Assembly: GCF_000941055.1 (NCBI RefSeq)
Contig: NZ_CP007202.1
Location: 2,650,437 to 2,714,436 of the forward strand
Source of the DNA: Siansivirga zeaxanthinifaciens CC-SAMT-1
GTDB lineage: Bacteria > Bacteroidota > Bacteroidia > Flavobacteriales > Flavobacteriaceae
Reading direction: 5' to 3'
Length of the DNA stretch: 64,000 nucleotides
Part shown: one piece after another, positions 27,780 through 38,814 of the stretch
Layout of the letters: each line of letters opens with the position of its first letter
How positions within the stretch are numbered: the stretch's first letter is position 1
Program-made: the position numbers and the translations under genes
Notes under the pieces: generated by a model
The model's database searches: none
Told to the model about the DNA's origin: nothing
The model's input: only the letters and a program-made list of their open reading frames with translations

Positions 27780-30449
27780 ATGTTTAAAAAAAATCTCTCA
27801 TTCGTATTTATTTTACTGGTAACGATTAGTGCTTTCGCTCAAAATCCGTGGACATTTAACAACAATAGTTTAAATGGCTGGACCGAATATCGTTTTGATG
27901 TAAGTTACAATCCGAGTAGCCTCATTTTAACTACTAAAGGACAAAACAACCCTAGGCTAGATCATGCCACTGCTAATGTAAATGCCGATTTATACAAATT
28001 TGCTATTATAAAAATGAAAGTTGCAACTGGTGGGCCGAGCTTACTTAGAATAAATTATGGAGCTAATTTTAAGTCAACCATTGTAACGCCTGGTTCAAGC
28101 ACTTTTGAAACTTACATTATTAACATGACAGATGTTACATGGACAGGCACAGTAAACGACCTGCAATTAGCTTTTAAAGATAATGATGGAACTGCAGGTG
28201 GCTCAACACATAACAGTAACGATGTAAATGTTGAAATTGAAAAGATTTCGTTTGTAGAAAACATTTATTCGGGTGCCACCGAATTGTACGTAGATTTAGA
28301 TAATGGAAATGACAACAATATAGGTTCTTCAAGTGCTCCGTTATTAACCATTCCTTTTGCCATTGAAACGGCAGCTTCAAACAACATTCCTAATGTATAT
28401 ATTAAAGAAGGTACTTACGATGTGTTAAGCCCTATAAATATTACAACAAATTCGCCAACTCCTATTGTTGTTAGTCCAGAACTTACCAAAAAAGTGACGA
28501 TGCGTTTTAGTAGTAATAGAAATATTAGATTTTATGGTGGTGCTAAAAATATAGAGTTTAAAGACTTTAATTTAGATGGCCAATCGAATACAACCGATCA
28601 CTGGACCATCTTAGCTAATTATGTTTGGCAACCCGAATTGTTTCCATCTGCTTTATCTGGTGGCGCTATTGCTTTTCAAGTTGAAGATGCGGAAGACATA
28701 AAAATAACAAACAATGCGATACATGATTTTTATCAAAAAGCAGTAAATATTGAAGACGGACGCTATGTAACTATCAAAGGAAATGTTATTTACAATATTG
28801 CCTTAACCTCATTAAGCGGTGGTCACGGCATTATGAGACAACAAGGCTCTGGAAGTTTCCCTGCCAACGACCCAGACGATTCTAATAAATACAGATGGGA
28901 TATTGATGGTAATTTATTATTTAATATCCACCAACGCATCTATTCTTGGGTTCCTACTAAAGGGTATTTAAACATGACTTTAGATGAAGGAAAACCTATA
29001 TTAATTGATGAAACTCCTAATCATGATTTAGGTATGAAAGCGCGTATTCAAAATAATATCGTGGCTTATTTTAAAATTGATGGAATACGTATAAAACCTA
29101 CCAACTATCTAGAAGTTTTAAACAATTCTTTATTTAGTACGGAGCCTACGGGAGCAGATGGTATTACAGATACAACCACAGGTTTTACAGGTTCTGGAAC
29201 CCCATTTTTAAATTTTAAATGTTTTAATAACGCTGTTGATGTTGCAGCGAGCAGACAACCTTATGAGTTAGCTGAATCTATTGGAAGCACAGGCAGTACT
29301 TATAATGACAATTATGCCTCACACGGACCAATTGCGCCTGTTGATGTTGCCGACGATTTAGGCACTTCGCTTTTTAAAAATGCACCTAATGGCGATTTTA
29401 CTATTGTAGACGGACTACCCGCAATGGGTGTCGAACCCGGTGTTATTACCGATTTAGTTACCCGAGCTGGCAGCTTTAATGTTACTATAGCAGATAACAA
29501 TTGGGTGAATAACCACCTAAAAAATGCTCAAACTTTATTTGATAATATCCCTGGTGTTGAAGATGGTATTGCAAATAATGAACCCGTATTTTTAGACGCT
29601 GGTATTTACGATGCATCCGATTTAGAATTTAATAAAGGAAGAAAATCTTACTACTTTACTGTAAATCCAACTTGGAAAGTATCAAAAGGCATTTCTGATG
29701 CAAATTTAAATCGTGGTAACGGATTAGATGTTTATGATGGAAAATACGAAATTGTAACTCCCGAAGCTTACAGCGAATGGTTCGATCATATCAAATCGAC
29801 TTACCTTAGAGATACCGATGGGAATAATATTGGAGATACACCTTATAACGTAATTAGATATGGAGAAAGCGACATTAGACAAGATAAAGTTTTAAACGAC
29901 AACTCTTTACATGTTGTTGAAATTGAATCTAATACAGAATACACAACAACTAAAGCCGATGGCTATGCGTTTACCATAGATGGCGATCTTTTAATCGATT
30001 TTAAATACACACCCGTAGGAAACGAAGTTTTCGATATTGTAACTGCAGGTAGTATTACGTCGTTAAACTCTGGAAGCTTATTCGATGATGTATTAGTTTC
30101 TGGATATTCAGGTACTTATACATTAGAGGTGGTTTCTGGTAGCCCGAGTATCTTACGTTTAACATTAACAGATACCACACTTGGTAATAAAGATTTTAAT
30201 TTAAATCAAGTTGTACTATACCCTAACCCATCAAAACCATCGGAAGGTTTCAATATTAATTTGCCTTATTTAACTAAAAATAATGTTAGAATGTTTACAA
30301 CTTTAGGGCAGGAAATTGATCTTTCAGTTAACCATACATCAAATAAAGTTTCTCATTTTACACCGAGTACAACTTTAGCAAAAGGTATTTACTTAATTAC
30401 AATAAACACAAGCAATTCAACTAAAAAATTAAAATATTTAATAGACTAA
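27780..30449 (+). CDS. T9SS-exported right-handed beta-helix protein with type A sorting tail
   Basis: An 889-residue secreted protein. The signal peptide is residues 1-20 (ending SAFAQ). Residues about 21-165 form a jelly-roll, carbohydrate-binding-like domain (WTFNNNSLNGWTEYRFDVS). Residues about 170-560 form a parallel beta-helix, starting with the DUF1565-type element ELYVDLDNGNDNNIGSSSAP and with helix-type rungs (YVTIKGNVIYNIALTS). The C-terminal 80 residues are a type A T9SS sorting domain (VVLYPNPSKPSEGF ... LAKGIYLITINTSNSTKKL). Beta-helix proteins of this kind are often polysaccharide lyases or glycan-binding proteins. No catalytic signature is clear, so the activity is open. It ends with a strong terminator. 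Confidence 0.85.
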   Translation: MFKKNLSFVFILLVTISAFAQNPWTFNNNSLNGWTEYRFDVSYNPSSLILTTKGQNNPRLDHATANVNADLYKFAIIKMKVATGGPSLLRINYGANFKSTIVTPGSSTFETYIINMTDVTWTGTVNDLQLAFKDNDGTAGGSTHNSNDVNVEIEKISFVENIYSGATELYVDLDNGNDNNIGSSSAPLLTIPFAIETAASNNIPNVYIKEGTYDVLSPINITTNSPTPIVVSPELTKKVTMRFSSNRNIRFYGGAKNIEFKDFNLDGQSNTTDHWTILANYVWQPELFPSALSGGAIAFQVEDAEDIKITNNAIHDFYQKAVNIEDGRYVTIKGNVIYNIALTSLSGGHGIMRQQGSGSFPANDPDDSNKYRWDIDGNLLFNIHQRIYSWVPTKGYLNMTLDEGKPILIDETPNHDLGMKARIQNNIVAYFKIDGIRIKPTNYLEVLNNSLFSTEPTGADGITDTTTGFTGSGTPFLNFKCFNNAVDVAASRQPYELAESIGSTGSTYNDNYASHGPIAPVDVADDLGTSLFKNAPNGDFTIVDGLPAMGVEPGVITDLVTRAGSFNVTIADNNWVNNHLKNAQTLFDNIPGVEDGIANNEPVFLDAGIYDASDLEFNKGRKSYYFTVNPTWKVSKGISDANLNRGNGLDVYDGKYEIVTPEAYSEWFDHIKSTYLRDTDGNNIGDTPYNVIRYGESDIRQDKVLNDNSLHVVEIESNTEYTTTKADGYAFTIDGDLLIDFKYTPVGNEVFDIVTAGSITSLNSGSLFDDVLVSGYSGTYTLEVVSGSPSILRLTLTDTTLGNKDFNLNQVVLYPNPSKPSEGFNINLPYLTKNNVRMFTTLGQEIDLSVNHTSNKVSHFTPSTTLAKGIYLITINTSNSTKKLKYLID

Positions 30450-30474
30450 ATAGTCATTAAAAAGCTTATTTTCT

Positions 30475-30514
30475 AACAGGCTCTGTTTTATTTAAAAACG
30501 GAGCCTGTTTTTTT
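30475..30514 (+). terminator. Terminator of the beta-helix gene
   Basis: AACAGGCTC (30475-30483) pairs with GAGCCTGTT (30501-30509), extended inward by GTTTT/AAAAC, followed by a T run. Confidence 0.88.
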
Positions 30515-30613
30515 GTTTATTTTCTTTATTTATAATAAAAACAGATCTATTTGCCATGTAAAAACCACTAATAAAATAAAGTTATAACAAAACCCACAAA
30601 TTACTAAGCTTTG

Positions 30614-30644
30614 TTTGAATGCTAACCACAATATTTTATCTTTG
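30614..30644 (+). promoter_or_regulatory. Promoter of pheT
   Basis: TTTG (30614-30617), a 19-base spacer and TATCTTTG (30637-30644): a perfect match to the Bacteroidota consensus TTTG-N19-TAnnTTTG. The ATG is 24 bases further on. Confidence 0.75.
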
Positions 30645-30668
30645 CCAACTCAAAACACGAAATGATTT

Positions 30669-33095
30669 ATGAAGATTTCATACAATTGGTTAAAACAATT
30701 TATTAAAACAAATTGGACTCCAGAACAAACTAGCGAATTACTAACAGATTTAGGATTAGAGGTTGAAGGTATTGAAACATATCAATCTGTAAAAGGGGGT
30801 TTAGAAGGCGTTGTTGTTGGAGAGGTACTTACTTGTGTACAGCACCCTAATGCCGATAAACTAAAAATCACAACTGTTAATATTGGTGAAGCAGCCCCCT
30901 TACAAATTGTGTGTGGCGCACCAAACGTCGCTGCCGGTCAAAAAGTACCTGTTGCAACCATTGGAACCACTTTATATACTGAAGAAGGCGAAGCTTGGAC
31001 CATAAAAAAAGGTAAAATTCGTGGGGAAGAAAGCCACGGAATGATTTGTGCTGAAGATGAATTAGGTCTTGGTAAATCTCATGAAGGCATCATGGTTTTA
31101 GATGCAAATTTAGAAGTAGGAACGCCAGCTGCCAGCATTTTTGAAGTTGAAAATGATCAGGTTTTTGAAATAGGCTTAACTCCAAATCGTGCCGATGCTA
31201 TGAGTCATTTTGGTACGGCCCGCGATTTAAAAGCCGGATTATTACAAAAAGATATAAACCTAGAACTAATTACACCATCGGTGAGTGCTTTTCATGTAGA
31301 TAACCGCACTTTAAAATTAGATGTTCAAGTGTTCGATAAAGAATTGGCACCTAGATATTGTGGTTTAACCATTTCGGGGATCAAGGTTCAGGAATCTCCA
31401 AAATGGCTTCAACACCGTTTAAAAGCCATTGGATTAAACCCCATAAACAATATTGTTGATGCTACAAATTATGTGCTTCACGATTTAGGCCAACCCCTAC
31501 ATGCTTTCGATGCTGCTAAAATTTCAGGAAATAAAGTTGAAGTTAAAACGCTACCATCGGGAACCAAATTCACAACTTTAGATGGCATCGAGCGTGAGTT
31601 ACATGAAGATGATTTAATGATTTGTGATGCCGAAAAACCAATGTGTATTGCGGGTGTTTTTGGTGGTTTACATTCGGGTGTATCTAACGAAACAACGGCT
31701 ATTTTCTTAGAAAGTGCCTATTTTAATCCGGTAAGCATTCGTAAAACAGCCAAACGACATGCATTAAACACCGATGCTTCTTTTAGATTTGAACGTGGTA
31801 TCGACCCAAATATTACAGAATATGCTTTAAAGCGTGCTGCTTTACTAATTAAGGAAATTGCTGGCGGTGAAATAACCAGTGATATTTCAGATTTCTACCC
31901 AAACAAAATTGAAGATTTTCAAGTACGCTTAAGTTTTGAAAATGCTAAAAAATTAATTGGTGAAGAAATTCCGAAAGAGATTATCAAGCGTATTTTAGCG
32001 TCTTTAGATATTAAAGTTAATAATGTTACCGAAACAGGCTTGGGATTAACCGTGCCTGCATACCGTAATGATGTACAACGTGAAGCCGATATTATTGAAG
32101 AAATATTACGTGTTTACGGTTACAACAATATTAAAACAACCGAAAAATTAAATGCTTCCATTTCAAATTCATCAAAATTTGAAGATTATAAAATTCAGAA
32201 TATTATTGGAAATCAACTAGCTGCGCAAGGCTATTTTGAAATTCTTTCAAATTCGCTTACAACTCCTAATTATGTGGCATTGAGCGAACAACTTAAAGAA
32301 GAACATAATATTAGTATTTTAAATCCTTTGAGTAACGATTTATCGGTTTTAAGACAATCGTTATTGTTTTCTGGCTTAGAAGCTGTTTCCTTTAATATTA
32401 ATAGAAGAAATTCAGATTTAAAACTTTTTGAATTCGGAAAAACCTATCATGGTTACGGCGATAAAAGAGAAGAATTTAAGCATTTATCATTATTTATAAC
32501 AGGAAATAAATCGCCCGAAAACTGGAGTGCTCTTAGTACAAAAAGTAATTTCTTTTATCTAAAAGGCCATGTTATTAGCGTTTTGGAACGTTTGGGTATT
32601 TCTAAATACAACGAAACACCCATTGATAACGATTTATTTAGTGAAGGTGTAAGCTTAGGCCTTGGAAAAATGAGTTTAGTTGACTTCGGATTGGTTAAAA
32701 AATCCATCTTAAAGCAATTTGATATTTCGCAAGAGGTATTTTACGCTAATTTTAACTGGGATACTATATTAAATGTTATTAAACGTAATAAAATAACCTT
32801 TATACCAATTTCTAAATATCAAGAAGTTCGACGTGATTTTGCCTTATTACTAGACGACCATATTACATTTGAGTCTATTTATAAAATTGCAAAACAAACT
32901 GAAAAACAGCTTTTAAAAAGCATTAATTTGTTTGATGTTTATCAAGGAAAAAATTTACCTGCAGGTAAAAAAAGCTATGCTGTTAGTTTTACACTTCAAG
33001 ACGAAAACAAAACACTTACCGATACGCAGATAGATAAGATTATGAGTAAATTACAGTTTAATTTCGAAAATCAGTTAGGTGCAGAATTAAGATAA
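30669..33095 (+). CDS. pheT: Phenylalanine--tRNA ligase beta subunit
   Basis: Forms the alpha2-beta2 phenylalanyl-tRNA synthetase; the beta chain binds and edits tRNA-Phe. At 808 residues it has the usual length. Seen in order: N-terminal tRNA-binding (EMAP-like) domain (VVGEVLTCVQHPNADKLKIT), B3/B4 editing domain (PRYCGLTISGI, NNIVDATNYVLHDLGQPLH, HAFD), B5 domain, the B6-B7 catalytic-like core (VYGYNNIKT) and the C-terminal ferredoxin-like anticodon domain (YQEVRRDFALLLD). pheS is not adjacent, as is common in Bacteroidota. It has its own promoter and terminator. Confidence 0.96.
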   Translation: MKISYNWLKQFIKTNWTPEQTSELLTDLGLEVEGIETYQSVKGGLEGVVVGEVLTCVQHPNADKLKITTVNIGEAAPLQIVCGAPNVAAGQKVPVATIGTTLYTEEGEAWTIKKGKIRGEESHGMICAEDELGLGKSHEGIMVLDANLEVGTPAASIFEVENDQVFEIGLTPNRADAMSHFGTARDLKAGLLQKDINLELITPSVSAFHVDNRTLKLDVQVFDKELAPRYCGLTISGIKVQESPKWLQHRLKAIGLNPINNIVDATNYVLHDLGQPLHAFDAAKISGNKVEVKTLPSGTKFTTLDGIERELHEDDLMICDAEKPMCIAGVFGGLHSGVSNETTAIFLESAYFNPVSIRKTAKRHALNTDASFRFERGIDPNITEYALKRAALLIKEIAGGEITSDISDFYPNKIEDFQVRLSFENAKKLIGEEIPKEIIKRILASLDIKVNNVTETGLGLTVPAYRNDVQREADIIEEILRVYGYNNIKTTEKLNASISNSSKFEDYKIQNIIGNQLAAQGYFEILSNSLTTPNYVALSEQLKEEHNISILNPLSNDLSVLRQSLLFSGLEAVSFNINRRNSDLKLFEFGKTYHGYGDKREEFKHLSLFITGNKSPENWSALSTKSNFFYLKGHVISVLERLGISKYNETPIDNDLFSEGVSLGLGKMSLVDFGLVKKSILKQFDISQEVFYANFNWDTILNVIKRNKITFIPISKYQEVRRDFALLLDDHITFESIYKIAKQTEKQLLKSINLFDVYQGKNLPAGKKSYAVSFTLQDENKTLTDTQIDKIMSKLQFNFENQLGAELR

Positions 33096-33117
33096 AACAT
33101 CATTTATTGATATTTTT

Positions 33118-33153
33118 AAAAGCGCATTAAATTAAAAATTTAGTGCGCTTTTT
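33118..33153. terminator. Bidirectional terminator between pheT and the TauE-like gene
   Basis: AAAAGCGCATTAAAT / ATTTAGTGCGCTTTT with one G-T wobble. It contains the stop codon of the minus-strand gene (33132-33134). Confidence 0.85.
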
Positions 33154-33866
33154 ATTAATGTAATAACACCAATTATTAAGATTAATATTAAAGATGTTTT
33201 CTTAAAATTTTCCTGAGAAACTTTATTCAAAACCAGCTTCCCAATATAGGTTCCTAAAATACCTATTACAAATAAAAAAGGAACATAAATTAAAATTTCC
33301 TTTGTTATATAACCATTAAAAAAATAGACAATGGTTCTGCTAAAATCGACACCAAAATCTATAATAGCCGAAGTGGCTATAAACACATTTTTTTCCAGAT
33401 TAAAGGCTGCCATGGTTAGCCCTCTAATAGCGCCTCCGGTTCCTAAAACACCTGCAACAAAACCCGAGAGCCCGCCACCAATAACAGCTTCTTTGTTTTT
33501 AGGTTTTATAACTAAATCTTTTTTAATTATGAAAAGTAAACTTAAGGCTATTAAAAAAACGCCTAAGATAATTTCGAGAAATTGCGAATTTAAATACTTA
33601 CTAATAACACCACCAAGAACAACAAAACCAATGGCTGGCAAACCAATATACAAAATCAGTCTTTTGTCAATACCTTTCTTAAATAATGCTATTTTACTTA
33701 AATTACTAACTACATGAAACATAGCAGTAACCCCTAGAACAGATTGAAAATCGAAATAAAAATTAGCAATAGGAACAAAAAATACAGACGAACCAAAGCC
33801 TCCAATGGTTCCAATAACTTCGGCTAATAAGGCCAAAATTAAAAACATATATTCTATATTTTTCAA
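33132..33866 (-). CDS. TauE/SafE-family permease
   Basis: A 244-residue inner-membrane protein with about seven to eight hydrophobic segments. The N-terminal IGTIGGFGSSVFFVPIANF and the mid-protein GGGLSGFVAGVLGTGGAIRG are the two related GxxxGxGGG-type signatures of the TauE/SafE (DUF81) family, thought to export sulfite, sulfoacetate or related anions. Nothing around it points to sulfur metabolism, so the substrate is open. The stop codon lies within the shared terminator. It is divergent from the DUF2007 gene. Confidence 0.88.
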   Translation of the reverse strand: MKNIEYMFLILALLAEVIGTIGGFGSSVFFVPIANFYFDFQSVLGVTAMFHVVSNLSKIALFKKGIDKRLILYIGLPAIGFVVLGGVISKYLNSQFLEIILGVFLIALSLLFIIKKDLVIKPKNKEAVIGGGLSGFVAGVLGTGGAIRGLTMAAFNLEKNVFIATSAIIDFGVDFSRTIVYFFNGYITKEILIYVPFLFVIGILGTYIGKLVLNKVSQENFKKTSLILILIIGVITLIKSALNF

Positions 33867-34014
33867 AATGTATTGTTTTATTAAATATACGCAATAAATA
33901 GCTGAAAATTATCGGTTTTAAAATATAACTAGCGTGTTAATTTCAAGTGAATTTTAAATAAAATGAAATTAAAAAATTGTATCTTGTAGTAACAACATTT
34001 TTAAACTTTTAATC

Positions 34015-34257
34015 ATGAGTCATTCTAGCTATACAAAAATATTTACGGGAAACTTTATAATGGTGCAACGCATTGTATCTGAACTAAAAGAATTAGATAT
34101 TATTCCAGTGATTAAAGATCAAACCGAATCGGCTAGACTGGGAGGTTTTGGTGGTGGTATTTTACCTGGTTTTCAGGAAGTCTACATTAATAACGATGAG
34201 CTTGAAAAAGCTTCAGAGATCATTAAAAATATTTCTGAAAATTCCGAATATCAATAA
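34015..34257 (+). CDS. DUF2007-type small protein
   Basis: An 80-residue protein of the DUF2007 (putative signal-transducing protein) family: YTKIFTGNFIMVQRIVSELK, then the Gly-rich FGGGILPGFQEVYINNDELEKA. The ferredoxin-like fold resembles the PII/CutA type. Its role is unknown. It is complete and short, with no signal peptide. An imperfect -7 box (TATCTTGT) lies about 30 bases upstream. It ends at a perfect hairpin shared with the convergent ABC-F gene. Confidence 0.82.
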   Translation: MSHSSYTKIFTGNFIMVQRIVSELKELDIIPVIKDQTESARLGGFGGGILPGFQEVYINNDELEKASEIIKNISENSEYQ

Positions 34258-34271
34258 AAAATAAATAATAT

Positions 34272-34311
34272 AAAAAAAGGAGCGATATTTTAAATATCGC
34301 TCCTTTTTTTT
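34272..34311. terminator. Bidirectional terminator between the DUF2007 and ABC-F genes
   Basis: AAAAAAAGGAGCGATATTT (34272-34290) pairs with AAATATCGCTCCTTTTTTT (34292-34310): a near-perfect palindrome between convergent stops. Confidence 0.92.
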
Positions 34312-34324
34312 GTGCTTAAACAAA

Positions 34325-36259
<1,935 letters not shown>

Positions 36260-37681
36260 ATGAGATTAATTTATACAACCATAATAGTAACATTAATGCT
36301 TTTTAGTTGTAAAAAAGACAAAAAAGAAGCAGCTGCTAATTATGCTTATTTTGGGGGTGAAATTATTAACCCTTACAACAACTACATTATTTTATCTAAA
36401 GGGGATGCCGTTATTGATACTATTCAACTGGATACTAAAAATCGTTTTTTATATAAAATTGAAAATTTAAATCCCGGACTTTATACCTACCACCACGGTG
36501 GTGAAATTCAAATGGTTTTGCTAGAACCGCAAGATAGTTTATTACTTCGTTTAAATACTTTAGAGTTTGATGAGTCTTTGGTTTACAGTGGTTTTGGTGA
36601 CAAAAAAAACAATTATTTAATTGAAGAGTTTTTAGAGAACGAAATACAAGAAAAAAAGATTTTCAAATTATGTCAATTAGAGCCTAATAAATACTCTAGT
36701 CGTGTAGACTCTATTAAAAACGCTAAGTTGGCAAAATTCGATAAATTTATAAGCAAATACGATTCATCTCCCCTTTTCGAAGAAATTGCTTTAGCTAACA
36801 TAAACTACAATTACTATTCAAGTAAAGAGGTTTATCCGTTTGTGCATTATGGCCACAACAAGTGGGACATTTTAAAAGCCATTCCTGCTTCATTTTACGA
36901 TTATAGAAAAGATATTGATTACAATAATGCCCTATTTAAAGATTACTATTATTACAATCGTTTTATAAACCATAACATTAACAACATTGCTTTAAGTGAG
37001 CATATGAGTCATGAAGCTAATAAGCAATTTGATAGAGCATCAATATGCTATAGTTTAGACCGTTTAAATATTATTGATAGCCTTATTACAAATCAGACTT
37101 TAAAAGATGATTTGTTATACAATTTTACATTAAACTTTTTATCTAGAAGTACCGATGAAAATAATAACAATACCATTTTAAAATCTTTTTTAAAAAAGAG
37201 TAAAAACGAAGCAGATAAAACAGCTATAAATAATTATGTAGATTCATTAAACAATTTAAAACAAGACAACATACTCCCTGAAATACAAATAGTTGATTAC
37301 AACAATAATGTTTTTGATATAAATTCATTAATTAAAAAACCAACAGTCATTTCGTTTTGGTCTCATGCCTATTTAGACCATTTTAAAGACAGCCACAGAA
37401 AAATTAATGAACTTAAAATAAAATATCCAGATGTTAATTTTATAATGATTAACATCGATGATAACGATATTCTTAAAATAAAGAACGCATTAAAAATTAA
37501 TAATATTTCTTTACAAAATGAATATGCGTTTAAAGACCCCGATAAATCTGTGGTTACTTTGGCTGTGCGTCCTATGACAAAAACTATTATTGTAGACAGA
37601 CATCAAAAAATTGTAAACAGTAATAGTAATATGTTTACTTCCAATTTCGAAGAGCAGTTGTTAGGTGCAATAAACAGATAA
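36260..37681 (+). CDS. Thioredoxin-fold (TlpA-like) lipoprotein lacking the CxxC
   Basis: A 473-residue lipoprotein: signal and lipobox TLMLFSC with lipid-bearing Cys17. The N-terminal part (about 25-120) looks like the DUF4369-type beta domain common in Bacteroidota TlpA-like proteins; the middle is helical and rich in Tyr and Asn. The C-terminal 140 residues form a thioredoxin fold (LPEIQIVDYNNNVFDINSL, then PTVISFWSHAYLDHFKDS and the cis-Pro loop VRPMTKTIIVD). The catalytic position reads SHAY instead of CxxC, so it cannot act as a disulfide reductase. A binding or structural role is likely. The stop lies five bases from the convergent SDR stop. Confidence 0.82.
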   Translation: MRLIYTTIIVTLMLFSCKKDKKEAAANYAYFGGEIINPYNNYIILSKGDAVIDTIQLDTKNRFLYKIENLNPGLYTYHHGGEIQMVLLEPQDSLLLRLNTLEFDESLVYSGFGDKKNNYLIEEFLENEIQEKKIFKLCQLEPNKYSSRVDSIKNAKLAKFDKFISKYDSSPLFEEIALANINYNYYSSKEVYPFVHYGHNKWDILKAIPASFYDYRKDIDYNNALFKDYYYYNRFINHNINNIALSEHMSHEANKQFDRASICYSLDRLNIIDSLITNQTLKDDLLYNFTLNFLSRSTDENNNNTILKSFLKKSKNEADKTAINNYVDSLNNLKQDNILPEIQIVDYNNNVFDINSLIKKPTVISFWSHAYLDHFKDSHRKINELKIKYPDVNFIMINIDDNDILKIKNALKINNISLQNEYAFKDPDKSVVTLAVRPMTKTIIVDRHQKIVNSNSNMFTSNFEEQLLGAINR

Positions 37682-37686
37682 ACTGC

Positions 37687-38490
37687 TTATAATTTATAGT
37701 GATTCATTAGCATTTTTTCGTAAACAACATCGGGTAAAATTCGTTTTAAAACCACAGAAAACTTCTGCAAAAATTCACCTACCTTATAATGAATTTTGGG
37801 GTTTTTAGTATTTATAACTTTTAAAACTGCCTTAGCCATCATTTGCGGATCGCTTCCACTATTTACATGCGAATTCATTAAATTTAAAGTATCGCCATAC
37901 GGTTTTTTATATGGGGAGTTTTCTAACAACGGCGCATGGTATCTGCCTGCTGCTATATTAGTAGCAAAATCGCCCGGTGCAATGTTAGTCATCTTTATGT
38001 TAAATGCCTTCAATTCCATTCTAAAAGCTTCAGTAACCAACTCTAAAGCACCTTTGCTTGCACTATAAATACCTCTGTAAGGTAATCCCATATAACCAGC
38101 TATCGATGTAATATTTATAATTAACCCCGATTGCTGTTTACGCATTTGAGGCAAAACTTGTTTTATCACATTTATAGGTCCGAAAAAATTAGTTTCAAAA
38201 TTGGCTTTAATCTCGGCTTCAGGAATTTCTTCAATAGCTCCAGTTATACCTGCGCCTGCATTATTAACAACCACATCCAAATGGCCTTCTTTTTCAATGA
38301 TGGTGTCAACAGTACTTTTTATGGTAGAAACATTTTTTACATCTAATTGTAAAATTGGAAACTTGCTGTTTGGATAGTTTTCTGGCTGCCTGCTGGTTCC
38401 ATAAACTATAAAGCCATTATCTGTTAAATATTCACCGATAGATTTTCCAATTCCTGATGATCCTCCCGTAATTAAAACAACTTTAGACAT
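37687..38490 (-). CDS. Short-chain dehydrogenase/reductase
   Basis: A 267-residue classical SDR. The cofactor loop is TGGSSGIGKSIG (residues 8-19), followed by NNAG (76-79), Ser129 (NITSIAGYMG) and the catalytic YSASK (Tyr142, Lys146). LDV after the second strand (residues 49-51) and an Arg after the first strand (GTSRQPEN) suggest NADP(H) preference. The substrate is unknown. It is convergent with the lipoprotein gene, with 5 bp between stops and no terminator visible, so the two transcripts may overlap. Confidence 0.9.
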   Translation of the reverse strand: MSKVVLITGGSSGIGKSIGEYLTDNGFIVYGTSRQPENYPNSKFPILQLDVKNVSTIKSTVDTIIEKEGHLDVVVNNAGAGITGAIEEIPEAEIKANFETNFFGPINVIKQVLPQMRKQQSGLIINITSIAGYMGLPYRGIYSASKGALELVTEAFRMELKAFNIKMTNIAPGDFATNIAAGRYHAPLLENSPYKKPYGDTLNLMNSHVNSGSDPQMMAKAVLKVINTKNPKIHYKVGEFLQKFSVVLKRILPDVVYEKMLMNHYKL

Positions 38491-38623
38491 ATTTCAATTG
38501 ATAATTGATAATTAATAATTAAGAATGTAAAATTAATAATGAAATTGACAATTACAGGTAAAAAGAAAAGTTTTGAGTAGAAAGCTTAAAAAAAGATGCT
38601 TTTTTTTACTTCAGTAAAGGGTA

Positions 38624-38725
38624 CAAAAAAAGGCAAGCTACCTACATCACACCGCTACGACCATTTACCTTTGCTGCGTTCCCGCCCTGGAGGATTCAAC
38701 AGGAGCTGGTTGTGTAGGACTTGCC
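38624..38725 (-). ncRNA. ffs: Signal recognition particle RNA (4.5S type)
   Basis: Read on the minus strand, GGCAAGTCC... (from 38725) pairs with ...GCTTGCC (to 38632), giving a hairpin of about 94 nt. The apical part holds the conserved SRP domain IV signature: CCAGGGCGGGAACGCAGCAA, with a GGAA tetraloop and the AGCA internal loop bound by Ffh. The terminal stem is followed by seven Ts (38631-38625), an intrinsic terminator. Size and form fit the small bacterial SRP RNA without an Alu domain. It lies in the SDR-glutaminyl cyclase spacer, which otherwise holds only its promoter. Confidence 0.93.
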
Positions 38726-38730
38726 GGGTG

Positions 38731-38760
38731 CAAAGATACAATCTTTTAATTTTTTCACAA
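38731..38760 (-). promoter_or_regulatory. Promoter of the SRP RNA gene
   Basis: On the minus strand TTG (38760-38758), a 19-base spacer and TATCTTTG (38738-38731) match the consensus perfectly. The RNA 5' end at about 38725 falls six bases after the -7 box, as expected. Confidence 0.8.
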
Positions 38761-38814
38761 TGATTTTTTAAACTGATTTTAAATAAATATCTTGCTTCAA
38801 ATTATAATAAAAAC

